Of a stretch of 64,000 nt of DNA, positions 28,814-39,227 are shown piece by piece. Numbering within the stretch: position 1 is the stretch's first letter; each line of letters opens with the position of its first letter. Origin of the DNA: Actinomycetes bacterium (lineage in GTDB: Bacteria; Actinomycetota; Acidimicrobiia; Acidimicrobiales; RAAP-2); contig JAJZBX010000010.1 in assembly GCA_021846325.1 (NCBI GenBank), forward strand, positions 1 through 64,000, in the 5' to 3' direction. The position numbers and the translations under genes were made by a program. The notes below the pieces were generated by a model, which made no database searches, was not told the DNA's origin, and was given only the letters and a program-made list of their open reading frames with translations.

Positions 28814-29673
28814 CGGAGGGCTCCTTGACCGGCCGGGGCGGCCGCGCTAGTTGGGTAGAAGGCGTTGGGAAAACCGACGCGGCCGGCGACCCCGGGTAGG
28901 GAGGCGGCGGTCGAGGTACTGAGTGCGATGAGCTGGGGTGCGTCGGCCCGCAAGAGGGCCTGGACCGCGAGCAGGACGGCGACGTGCTGGGCTTCGACAC
29001 CCATGACACTGGCGAGCAGCGCTCGATTCGACGCGGACTTGACCAGGGTGGTGTCGCGCACGTAGGTCTCGGCGGCGATGTTCTCGAGCTCGAGGGCGAG
29101 CCCCACGACGCCGAGCGCACCGGCGGCGGCGCTGGCGCCCTGCAGGCTGGCGACCGCGCGATTCACCACCGGCACGAAGGCGGGGTCGGGTTTGCCCTGA
29201 GCCCGCGCGCCGAGGTTGCGCAACGCGGCGTTGAAGGCGTCAGCGTGCTCGCGGTGCTGACCCATGGTGACGCGTGCGAACGTCTTGATCACGGGGTTGG
29301 CCGAGGTCCCACCGATGTAGGGCAGCGTCAGTGCCGTGGCGTAGGTCATCACCGCGAGGTTCTCGATCGAGGCGGCCGTCTGGAGGACTTGCACGTCGCG
29401 GCTACTCGCCGCCGACGCCGCGCTCGCCAGGGCGCCGACCAGCACGGCTCCGCCGGCCGCGCCGAGCAGCGTGGCGCCCGCGAGACTCGAGGCCACCGCG
29501 CGCTGGTGTTCGGCGTGGAAGGTGGCGACGTCGCCGGGCTCCTCGTCGTTGTCGCGCGCGTGGTGGAACTCAACGAGTTCGTCCAGGGCGTCGCGGGTGG
29601 GGCGCAGGGCGTCGGCCTGCAGATCTTGGGATGCCTCGAGCAACTCGGCGAGTGCTCTGGGATCAGCGGTCAT
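28810..29673 (-). CDS. Ferritin-like domain protein with internal hydrophobic segment
   Basis: ASIENLAVMTYATAL, MGQHREHADAFNAAL, ALELENIAAETYVRD, MGVEAQHVAVLLAV. Confidence 0.8.
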   Translation of the reverse strand: MTADPRALAELLEASQDLQADALRPTRDALDELVEFHHARDNDEEPGDVATFHAEHQRAVASSLAGATLLGAAGGAVLVGALASAASAASSRDVQVLQTAASIENLAVMTYATALTLPYIGGTSANPVIKTFARVTMGQHREHADAFNAALRNLGARAQGKPDPAFVPVVNRAVASLQGASAAAGALGVVGLALELENIAAETYVRDTTLVKSASNRALLASVMGVEAQHVAVLLAVQALLRADAPQLIALSTSTAASLPGVAGRVGFPNAFYPTSAAAPAGQGALR

Positions 29674-29818
29674 GGTCGTTCTCCTCTAGTGGGTTAGGAG
29701 AGTCTTCGGTGCCGACGCCGATCCGGATGACGAAATCTCGCCGGTCACGCCGCGCCGGGGCGTCGATACGCTCCAGGAACCGACATCCGCCGGCGCGGCC
29801 GCGACGAAGTAGTGGGGT

Positions 29819-30397
29819 ATGGACGACGACTTCGATGAGACCAGTGACGCGCAGCTCGTCACGTGCGTCGCACGCTTCGATGAGGCCGCCCTGGCCGAGC
29901 TCTACCGACGTCACGGCGGCGCGGTCTTCGGATTGGCGCGACGCGTCACCGGCAGCGTCGCCGAGGCCGAAGACGTGACCCAAGAGGTCTTCCTTCGCCT
30001 GTGGAACCGCCCCGAGGCCTACGACTCGGACCGAGGCGCCCTGCGATCGTTTCTACTGACCCAGTCCCACGCCCGCGCCGTCGACGTCGTGCGCTCGCGC
30101 GCCGCGCGCAGCCGCCGCGAACTGCGCGAGGCCGGACGAACCCCGCGCGCCGGCTATGACGTCGCAAGAGAAGCGTGGGACCACGTGCTCGCCGAGGAGG
30201 TTCGCCGAGCCCTGGCCACGCTGCCGCCCGACGAGCGACGCGCCATCGAGCTGGCCTATTTCGAGGGTCGTACGTACGTCGAAGTCGCGGCGATGCTGCA
30301 CGAGCCCGAGGGGACCATCAAGAGTCGGATCCGCAAGGGCATGGGCCGCATGCGCGGCGCGCTCGCGGCGTCGGGCGTACAAGGATTGGAGCGATGA
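29819..30397 (+). CDS. ECF RNA polymerase sigma factor
   Basis: Sigma2 VFGLARRVTGSVAEAEDVTQEVFLRLWNRPEAYDSDRGALRSFLLTQSHARAVDVVRSR; sigma4 LATLPPDERRAIELAYFEGRTYVEVAAMLHEPEGTIKSRIRKGMGRMR. Confidence 0.95.
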   Translation: MDDDFDETSDAQLVTCVARFDEAALAELYRRHGGAVFGLARRVTGSVAEAEDVTQEVFLRLWNRPEAYDSDRGALRSFLLTQSHARAVDVVRSRAARSRRELREAGRTPRAGYDVAREAWDHVLAEEVRRALATLPPDERRAIELAYFEGRTYVEVAAMLHEPEGTIKSRIRKGMGRMRGALAASGVQGLER

Positions 30398-31131
30398 TGA
30401 CCCACGACGAGGCCGCGTCACTGCTCGCCGCCCTCTCGCTGCACGCCGTCGAAGCCGAAGAGGTGGCCCGCGTCGAGGCACACGTGCGCACCTGCGCTCG
30501 GTGCCAACTCGAACTCGACGGGCTGCGCGAGACGGCCGCAGCCCTCGGGACCTCGGTCGAAACACTGCCCGAGGGCCTCTGGTCGTCCATTGCGTCACGA
30601 CTCGACGCCGCCCCCGCGACACCGCCCGCTGCGGTAACCCTCATCGGTGAGGGGCCATCACGTCGCCAACGCGCGTCGCTGCCCCGGGTGCTCGCCCTCG
30701 CCGCCGCCGCGGTGATCGTCGTGCTCGCGGTGAGCCTGGTGAACGCTAATTCACGGGTCTCGCGGCTCCAGGGAGCGCTCGCGCTGGCTCGCCAGGGGGT
30801 CGTCGCCCAGGCCCTCGCGACGCCGGGCCATCGGCTGGTCACCTTGACCGCCGGCGCGTCGCGCGTGGCCGAGTTCGTCCTCGTGCCCGGCGGGCGCGGG
30901 TACCTCGTCAGTTCGTCGATGCCGGCGCTGGGGTCGCGACGCACTTACCAGCTCTGGGCGATTGTCGACGGCTCGCCGATCTCACTCGGCCTGCTCGGTC
31001 CCTCGCCTCGTTCGGTGGCCTTTACGCTCGCTGACGCACACGCGACGGTGCTCGCCGTCACGGTCGAACCGGTCGGCGGATCGGTTCGACCGACGAGCTC
31101 GCCGGTGGCCGACGGGCGGATCGCGGCCTGA
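30394..31131 (+). CDS. Anti-sigma factor (zf-HC2 / RskA-like)
   Basis: 4-nt overlap with the sigma gene; HVRTCARCQLELDGLRE zinc-binding ASD; one TM segment; RskA-like C-terminal domain LGSRRTYQLWAIVDGSPISLGLL. Confidence 0.9.
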   Translation: MMTHDEAASLLAALSLHAVEAEEVARVEAHVRTCARCQLELDGLRETAAALGTSVETLPEGLWSSIASRLDAAPATPPAAVTLIGEGPSRRQRASLPRVLALAAAAVIVVLAVSLVNANSRVSRLQGALALARQGVVAQALATPGHRLVTLTAGASRVAEFVLVPGGRGYLVSSSMPALGSRRTYQLWAIVDGSPISLGLLGPSPRSVAFTLADAHATVLAVTVEPVGGSVRPTSSPVADGRIAA

Positions 31132-31159
31132 CTTCGGGGTCGCGGTGCTTCGGCCCTAG

Positions 31160-32194
<1,035 letters not shown>

Positions 32195-32860
32195 TCAGTC
32201 GGCGCCGTCACGGCCAACTTGGCGCCGCGCGAGGTTGACGCAGTGGTCGCCGAAGCGTTCGTAGAAGCGCGCCAGCAGGGACACCTCGACCGCGACCGGC
32301 AACGCCATTGACCCCGATACCAGCTCGGCGGTCAGTGCGACGTGGAGCTCGTCGAGTTCGTCGTCGATGTCCTCGATGGCCCCGGTCGCTTCCGGTTTGT
32401 CGTCGATGATGACGTCGGTCGCCTCGCGCCAGATCGTCGACGCAACCTCGCCCATTCGCTCGATCAATCCCCGGCTGCGCGGGGACATCTCGCTGCCCAG
32501 TCCGCGTGCGGCCCGGCGCGCGATGTGCTCGGCCAGGTCGCCGTTGCGCTCGACCTCGGGCAGGACGCGCAGCAGGGTGAGCAGCGCGCGGCGCGCCTCG
32601 ACCGAGAGGCCGTCACTCTCGAGGAGCTGGGTTTCGACGGCGGCGACGATCTCGTTGACGAGTTGGTCGATGGTGGCGTCCTGATCGACCACGCGCTTGG
32701 CGAGCTCGCGATCGCCGGCGAGCAGCGCGTGGGTTGCTTCGGCTATCGCCTCGCCGACCAAGGCGAAGACCCGCACGATGGCGTGGTGCAAGACGGGGGG
32801 CACCGGTGGTGCGGTGGTGGGCGCGGGGGAGCGACCAGAGAACGAGAAGCGCCGAAGCAT
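32195..32860 (-). CDS. PhoU-like phosphate signalling protein
   Basis: LLAGDRELAKRVVDQDATIDQLVNEIVAAVE...LLRVLPEVERNGDLAEHIARRA...LARFYERFGDHCVNLARR. Confidence 0.85.
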   Translation of the reverse strand: MLRRFSFSGRSPAPTTAPPVPPVLHHAIVRVFALVGEAIAEATHALLAGDRELAKRVVDQDATIDQLVNEIVAAVETQLLESDGLSVEARRALLTLLRVLPEVERNGDLAEHIARRAARGLGSEMSPRSRGLIERMGEVASTIWREATDVIIDDKPEATGAIEDIDDELDELHVALTAELVSGSMALPVAVEVSLLARFYERFGDHCVNLARRQVGRDGAD

Positions 32861-32921
32861 CGCCTCAGGCTACCGCCACGTCACGACCGTTCTCTAGGGT
32901 GGGTGGCGACGGGGAGGTGTC

Positions 32922-34235
32922 ATGGTCGCGGTCCTTAGCGCGGTGCTCGGTCTGCTGGTGGGCGTGCTGGCGACGTGGGGATGGTCGACGAGGCGTCTGC
33001 AGCGCGCGCGCGACGACGGTTCGGCGCTGCGCGCCACCGTCGCGGTGCGCGAGGCCGAGCTCGCGCACGCCAGCGACGTGGCCGAACGCGATCGCCTCGC
33101 GCACGAGGCGGCGTTGGCCGAGGCTGACGTGCGATTCGAAAACCTCTCCAACCGCGTGCTCGCCCAGACGATCGACCGCTTCAACGAGTCCCAGTCGGCG
33201 ATTCAGCGTGAGCGCGACGCCCGTCTCGACGTCACGCTGCAGCCGTTGCGCGATCTGCTCGACGAGTACCAGCGCAACCTCGCCGACTTCGACAAGGAGC
33301 ACGTGGGCGCGCTCGCGGCGGTGCGCCAGGGGGCCAGCGACCTCTTGGAGGCCCAGTTGCGTACGCAGGCCGAGACGCAACGGCTCAACCAGCTGCTTGG
33401 ACGCTCCAGTCAGCGCGGGCACTGGGGTGAGGTCCAGCTGGCCAACGTGCTGCGCGCGTCGGGCCTGCACGAGGGCATCGACTTCGACGTGCAGGTGTCG
33501 GCGATGAGCGACGCCGGTCAACTGCGCCGCCCGGACTGCGTGGTGACCTTGCCCAACGGCCGGGTGGCCATCGACGCGAAGTTCCCCTTCGATCGCTTCG
33601 AGGCGGCCGTGGCCGCCGAGGAACCCGAGCGGCGCGAGGAGCTCTACCGCGAGCACGCCCAAGCCCTGCGCGGGCACGTTAAGACCTTGCGTGAGAAATC
33701 GTATTGGGAGTTGATCGCGCCAGCGCCGGAGTTCGTCGTCTGCTTCGTGCCCAGCGACGCCGCGGTCACCGCGGCCTTTAGCGTAGACCCCGAGCTGCAC
33801 GCGTACGCGACCCGAGAGCGCGTGCTGATCGTCGGCCCGACGAATCTGCTCGCCCTGCTGTGGTCGGTGCAGATGGTGCTGCGACAGCATGACGTCGCGG
33901 TCAACGCCGAAGAGATCTTGCGGGCCGCCGAAACGGTTTACGACCGGATACGGCTCGTGGCCGAACCGGTCGGCGCCATGGGCAAGGCGCTCAACGACGC
34001 GACTAAGGCGTACAACAAGATGGTGGCCTCGGTGGAGAGCCGTCTCATCCCGGCGGCCCGGGGCCTTCGCCGACTCCACGTGGCCGGCTCGGCCAAGGCG
34101 ATGCCCGAGCTACAGGAGGTGCCCACGCTCGCCGCGGGACTCGACCCCCAGCGCTGGGGGATCGAGAGCGACGGGCCGATCGAGTCCGACGTCGTCGAGA
34201 TCATCGAGGTGGAGCCCGACGAGCTCGAGGCGTGA
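32922..34235 (+). CDS. rmuC: DNA recombination protein RmuC
   Basis: RSSQRGHWGEVQLANVLRASGLHEGIDFDVQ...RRPDCVVTLPNGRVAIDAKFPFDRFEAAV...LIAPAPEFVVCFVPSDAAV. Confidence 0.93.
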   Translation: MVAVLSAVLGLLVGVLATWGWSTRRLQRARDDGSALRATVAVREAELAHASDVAERDRLAHEAALAEADVRFENLSNRVLAQTIDRFNESQSAIQRERDARLDVTLQPLRDLLDEYQRNLADFDKEHVGALAAVRQGASDLLEAQLRTQAETQRLNQLLGRSSQRGHWGEVQLANVLRASGLHEGIDFDVQVSAMSDAGQLRRPDCVVTLPNGRVAIDAKFPFDRFEAAVAAEEPERREELYREHAQALRGHVKTLREKSYWELIAPAPEFVVCFVPSDAAVTAAFSVDPELHAYATRERVLIVGPTNLLALLWSVQMVLRQHDVAVNAEEILRAAETVYDRIRLVAEPVGAMGKALNDATKAYNKMVASVESRLIPAARGLRRLHVAGSAKAMPELQEVPTLAAGLDPQRWGIESDGPIESDVVEIIEVEPDELEA

Positions 34236-34275
34236 CCGATCGCCACGCGCGAGCCAGTGAGTAAGTTGGACCGCC

Positions 34276-35277
34276 GTGGCCCGTACTCGCGCGAAGCGCC
34301 GGCGTAATCAGGCACTGGTGACGATCGCGCTCGTCCTGAGCGTGCTCGTCATCGGCTTCGCCCACGACGTCTCGCGGTCGGCGCACGGGGCGCGATCCCC
34401 GCGGCGCAGCGAGAATCGCAGCTTCGGCGCGCTGACGAATCGGTTAGTGGGCGAGCAGAACGCGTTCGACGCCCGATTGGCCTACCTGTTGGGTCACGGC
34501 GCTTCGCTCAGCCGCGCCGTCGTGCTCGCCCGATTGGACCAACTGGCCCAGCAGCTGCCGGGCTGGCAGACCGACGCCTCGCTGCTGCGTCGCCCGACGA
34601 TCGCCCATCAGCTGAACACCGTCACCGCCCAACTCTTCGAGCAGCGCATCGACGACGACGCGACGCTGCTGGACACCATCGCCGGAGCGCTCCGGCTCCC
34701 GTGGACACCCCTGGTCACGCCGTCACAGTCGTTCTCGGCGGCGCAGGCGTCACTCGCGAATACCACGGCCGCGTGGTCGCTGGCGCGCTGGGGGCTCGTG
34801 CGAGAGCCCGGACTGGTGCGGCTCGCCCCACTCAGCGACACCATGGCGACGGTGCCGTTGCGTTCGGCACTCGCCGACCTCAGCGCCGCGCCGACACTGA
34901 CCCTGGTGCGCGGCATCGGCATCACCGCCGTCGCCGTCACGCCCTCGCCACTGCCGGCACCGCCCGGGCAGTTGGTGCTGCCCCCCACGACGACGGTGCA
35001 TCTCGCCGTCACGGTCTCCAACGCCGCCGTGGACGTCCAGCCGGTAACGCTCACCATTGTCGCGACGCCGACCGGCGCGCTCGGCGTCGCCCAGCGCCAG
35101 GTCATGTCGGTCACCCTGGGTCCGCTCGCCTCCTACGGCTTCGTTGCCAACGATCTCGCCACGGTCGCGAGCGAACACTTCACGCTCGCCCTGAGCGTCG
35201 CCGGTGCACCCGGTGCTCGACGGTGGCCGACAACGCGGACCTACCACGTGACGATGGCGCCCTCGGGCGCGGGCTGA
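34276..35277 (+). CDS. Hypothetical membrane-anchored protein
   Basis: GTG-start ORF, MARTRAKRRRNQALVTIALVLSVLVIGFAHDVS...; N-terminal TM, otherwise unrecognised. Confidence 0.65.
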   Translation: MARTRAKRRRNQALVTIALVLSVLVIGFAHDVSRSAHGARSPRRSENRSFGALTNRLVGEQNAFDARLAYLLGHGASLSRAVVLARLDQLAQQLPGWQTDASLLRRPTIAHQLNTVTAQLFEQRIDDDATLLDTIAGALRLPWTPLVTPSQSFSAAQASLANTTAAWSLARWGLVREPGLVRLAPLSDTMATVPLRSALADLSAAPTLTLVRGIGITAVAVTPSPLPAPPGQLVLPPTTTVHLAVTVSNAAVDVQPVTLTIVATPTGALGVAQRQVMSVTLGPLASYGFVANDLATVASEHFTLALSVAGAPGARRWPTTRTYHVTMAPSGAG

Positions 35278-35338
35278 CGACGTCGCTTCGGCGCGGGTGG
35301 CCTAGTGTGGATGGGGGCCCTGAAGGAAGTGAGGAACC

Positions 35339-36607
<1,269 letters not shown>

Positions 36608-37072
36608 TCAGGCGTTGATCGCTTCGAGCAACTGCGCAGCGTGCTCGCGCGGGTGACGCGTATAGATCTCGATCCAGTGCTCGAGCGTGTAGTGACCGCT
36701 CTCGCTGTGGCGACCACTGCGCGCGAGGTCGGATTCGTTCAGACGTCCGAGCACGTCGAGCGACGCCTGTCGCACCGCCGCAAAGACCGCGAGGGCGGAC
36801 TCGATGGGCAGCGCGGTGTAGCCGAGGGTCGCGCACTCGCTCCACGCCCGTTCGTCGTAACCCTGGATCAAGGTCCCCGATGGCTCGGCGAGCAGCCGAC
36901 GCAGCCGAACGTAGGCGTTGGTCTCGGAGTCGGCGAGGTGGTGGACCACCTGGCGGGCCGACCAGCCACCGTCGACGTGACGATCGAGGTCGGCCGGATC
37001 GACCCGGCTCGCCAACTCGAGCAGCTCGATGGTGGCGCGTTCGTACTGGGCGCACCGATCGCTGAGGTTCAC
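36608..37072 (-). CDS. DinB-family protein
   Basis: WSARQVVHHLADSETNAYVRLRRLL...GHYTLEHWIEIYTRHPREHAAQL. Confidence 0.8.
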   Translation of the reverse strand: MNLSDRCAQYERATIELLELASRVDPADLDRHVDGGWSARQVVHHLADSETNAYVRLRRLLAEPSGTLIQGYDERAWSECATLGYTALPIESALAVFAAVRQASLDVLGRLNESDLARSGRHSESGHYTLEHWIEIYTRHPREHAAQLLEAINA

Positions 37073-37081
37073 GACGAGAGT

Positions 37082-37966
37082 TTACTGAGACCCAGCCGGA
37101 CTCGCGGGGCCCCCGCGCGCCGGGTCGACCAGCCGCGTGAGGCCCTCTTGGACCATCGAGACGCAGAGCTCACCGGCCCGGTTGAAGAGGAAACCGCGCG
37201 CCAGGCCACGGCCACCGTGGGCGATCGGTGAGTCGGTGTCGTAGAGGAGCCACTGGTCGGCCCGCAGGTCGCGATGAAACCACATGCAGTGGTCGAGGCT
37301 GGCGCCCATGAAGGACCCGTCATCCCAGCGCACCGCGTGCGGCGCGAGAATGGCGTCGAAGAGGCTCATGTCGCTGGCGTAGGTCACGACGCCAGCGTGC
37401 AGTAGCGGGTCGTCGGGCAGGTCGCCGTCGGCTCGAATCCACAGTCGCTGTCGCGGCTCGCGGGCGCGCTGGGGACTCCACGGCAGCTCGCCGATGAAGC
37501 GCTGGTCGATGGGGTGGGGGCGGCGGAACCACTCGTCGATGACGCCGAACTCCGCCTGGACGCGCTCGGCCAGTGGCGCGATCGTTTCGGGGCCGGGAAC
37601 CTCGGGCATCGTGAACTGGTGCTCGAGGCTCACTTCGTCGACGTGAAAGCTGGCCTGCATGTTGTAGATCGCGCGGCCGTGCTGAATGGCGACGACCCGT
37701 CGGGTCGTGAAGCTGCGCCCGTCGCGGATCCGGTCGACCTCGTAGAGGATTGGCGTGCTCGGATCGCCGGGGCGAAGGAAGTACGAGTGCAGCGAGTGGA
37801 CCCGCCCACGCGCTACGGTGCGACCGGCCGCCACGAGGGCCTGGGCTGCCACCTGACCGCCGAAGGTGCGCTGACGCTCTTCCTTGGGGTGCTGGCCCCG
37901 GTAGGTGTTGACCTCGATAGTCTCCAAATCGAGCAGCGCGAGCAGGAAATCGAGGGCTTCGGACAT
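37082..37966 (-). CDS. tesB: Acyl-CoA thioesterase II
   Basis: LETIEVNTYRGQHPKEERQRTFGGQVAAQALVAAGRTV...LHSYFLRPGDPSTPILYEVDRIRDGRSFTTRRVVAIQHG. Confidence 0.92.
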   Translation of the reverse strand: MSEALDFLLALLDLETIEVNTYRGQHPKEERQRTFGGQVAAQALVAAGRTVARGRVHSLHSYFLRPGDPSTPILYEVDRIRDGRSFTTRRVVAIQHGRAIYNMQASFHVDEVSLEHQFTMPEVPGPETIAPLAERVQAEFGVIDEWFRRPHPIDQRFIGELPWSPQRAREPRQRLWIRADGDLPDDPLLHAGVVTYASDMSLFDAILAPHAVRWDDGSFMGASLDHCMWFHRDLRADQWLLYDTDSPIAHGGRGLARGFLFNRAGELCVSMVQEGLTRLVDPARGGPASPAGSQ

Positions 37967-38023
37967 GGACCCATTGTGGCACTCGGCCGGGGGCGAACCA
38001 CCCGGTCCGGTAGACTGGTCCGG

Positions 38024-38527
38024 ATGATCAATCGACTACGCGCCCTCTGGGCGTGGTCTAAGACGCACGAGGGTCGTAAGATCATCCGCTTCACCTCGGT
38101 CTCGGTCATCTCGACGATCGTGTCGTTCACGTCGATCTCGGTGCTCTACGGCTTTCACATCGTCAAGGGCGTCATCTACGCGACCGTCTACGGCAACCTG
38201 ATCGCCACCCTGCCGTCGTACTACCTCAACCGCACGTGGACGTGGGGCAAGCACGGCCGTAGCCACTTTCGCACCGAGATCGTTCCGTTCTGGCTGATGT
38301 CGTTCCTCGGCATCGGGGTGTCGATGCTCGGGGCCAGTTGGGCCAAGGGTGTGGTCAAGGATCACCACTGGGCCCACATCGTCAACACCGCGATCGTCTC
38401 GGGTACCAACCTGGTGAGTTTCGGTCTCTTCTGGGTGCTCAAGATGATGGTCTTCAACCGGATCTTCCACGACCACACCCTCGAGGAGATGGACGAGCAC
38501 CTGGCCGCCGAAGAGGCGCGCCGCTAG
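38024..38527 (+). CDS. GtrA-family membrane protein
   Basis: KIIRFTSVSVISTIVSFTSISVLYG...YGNLIATLPSYYLNRTWTWGKHGRSHFRTEIVPFW. Confidence 0.85.
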   Translation: MINRLRALWAWSKTHEGRKIIRFTSVSVISTIVSFTSISVLYGFHIVKGVIYATVYGNLIATLPSYYLNRTWTWGKHGRSHFRTEIVPFWLMSFLGIGVSMLGASWAKGVVKDHHWAHIVNTAIVSGTNLVSFGLFWVLKMMVFNRIFHDHTLEEMDEHLAAEEARR

Positions 38528-39012
38528 TCGCGAAAGTTCGTGAACTGCAAGGGCACCACGAGATCGGCGGCCTTGAGTCGAGCGATCGCGGCCTGGAGGT
38601 CGTCGCGCTGCTTGCCGGTGATGCGAACCTGGTCGCCCTGGATCGACGAACTGAGGTTCTTCAACCCCATTTCCTTGACGAGCTTGTTGATCTGCTTGCC
38701 CACCTCCTGGGAGATGCCCGCGCGCAGCGGGACGCGCTGACGGGCCGAGCCGTGGCTCGCGGTGTCGATCTTGCCCGGGTCGAGGGTCTTGAGTGAGACG
38801 TTGCGCTTCACGAGCTTTTCTTCGAGCAGCGTATAGAGCGCCCGCAGCCGGTCCTCGGTGCTGGCGCTCAGCGTGAGCACCTGGTCGGCCAGCTCCACGA
38901 CTGCGTTGGTGCCCTTGAAGTCGAAGCGGGTCGTCGCCTCGCGGTTGGCCTGGTCGACCGCGTTACGCACCTCCTGGAGGTCGATCTCGGACACGACGTC
39001 GAAACTGGGCAT
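38524..39012 (-). CDS. YajQ-family nucleotide-binding protein
   Basis: MPSFDVVSEIDLQEVRNAVDQANREATTRFDFKGTNAVVEL...KKLVKRNVSLKTLDPGKI-type motif; VRITGKQRDDLQAAIARLK. Confidence 0.95.
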   Translation of the reverse strand: MPSFDVVSEIDLQEVRNAVDQANREATTRFDFKGTNAVVELADQVLTLSASTEDRLRALYTLLEEKLVKRNVSLKTLDPGKIDTASHGSARQRVPLRAGISQEVGKQINKLVKEMGLKNLSSSIQGDQVRITGKQRDDLQAAIARLKAADLVVPLQFTNFRD

Positions 39013-39073
39013 GGCCCCATCGTAGAAGACGCTCGACGGACGGCGGGTGGTCGCGTCTTGTAGGATGCTCGGC

Positions 39074-39155
39074 GGGTCGGTGCCCGAGCGGCCAATGGGA
39101 TCTGGCTGTAAACCAGACGGCTTTGCCTACGGGGGTTCAAATCCCTCCCGGCCCA
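39074..39155 (+). tRNA. tRNA-Tyr(GTA)
   Basis: GGGTCGGTGCCCGAGCGGCCAATGGGATCTGGCTGTAAACCAGACGGCTTTGCCTACGGGGGTTCAAATCCCTCCCGGCCCA; acceptor stem pairs with one G-U. Confidence 0.92.
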
Positions 39156-39159
39156 CCGC

Positions 39160-39187
39160 GGCCGGCCCCGCTGCGGCGGGGCCGGCC
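39160..39187 (+). terminator. Strong GC hairpin downstream of tRNA-Tyr
   Basis: ggccggccccgc-TGCG-gcggggccggcc; perfect 12-bp stem; no U tract. Confidence 0.45.
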
Positions 39188-39227
39188 ACCGTGGTGCTCG
39201 CGAACGACGGGCGGGGAAAGGAGAGGC

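Noticed and set aside
29776-29805. GGAACC followed by CGAC upstream of the ECF sigma gene as an autoregulatory ECF promoter
   Set aside because: Spacing is about 20 nt, longer than the 16-17 nt usual for ECF promoters, so not supported.
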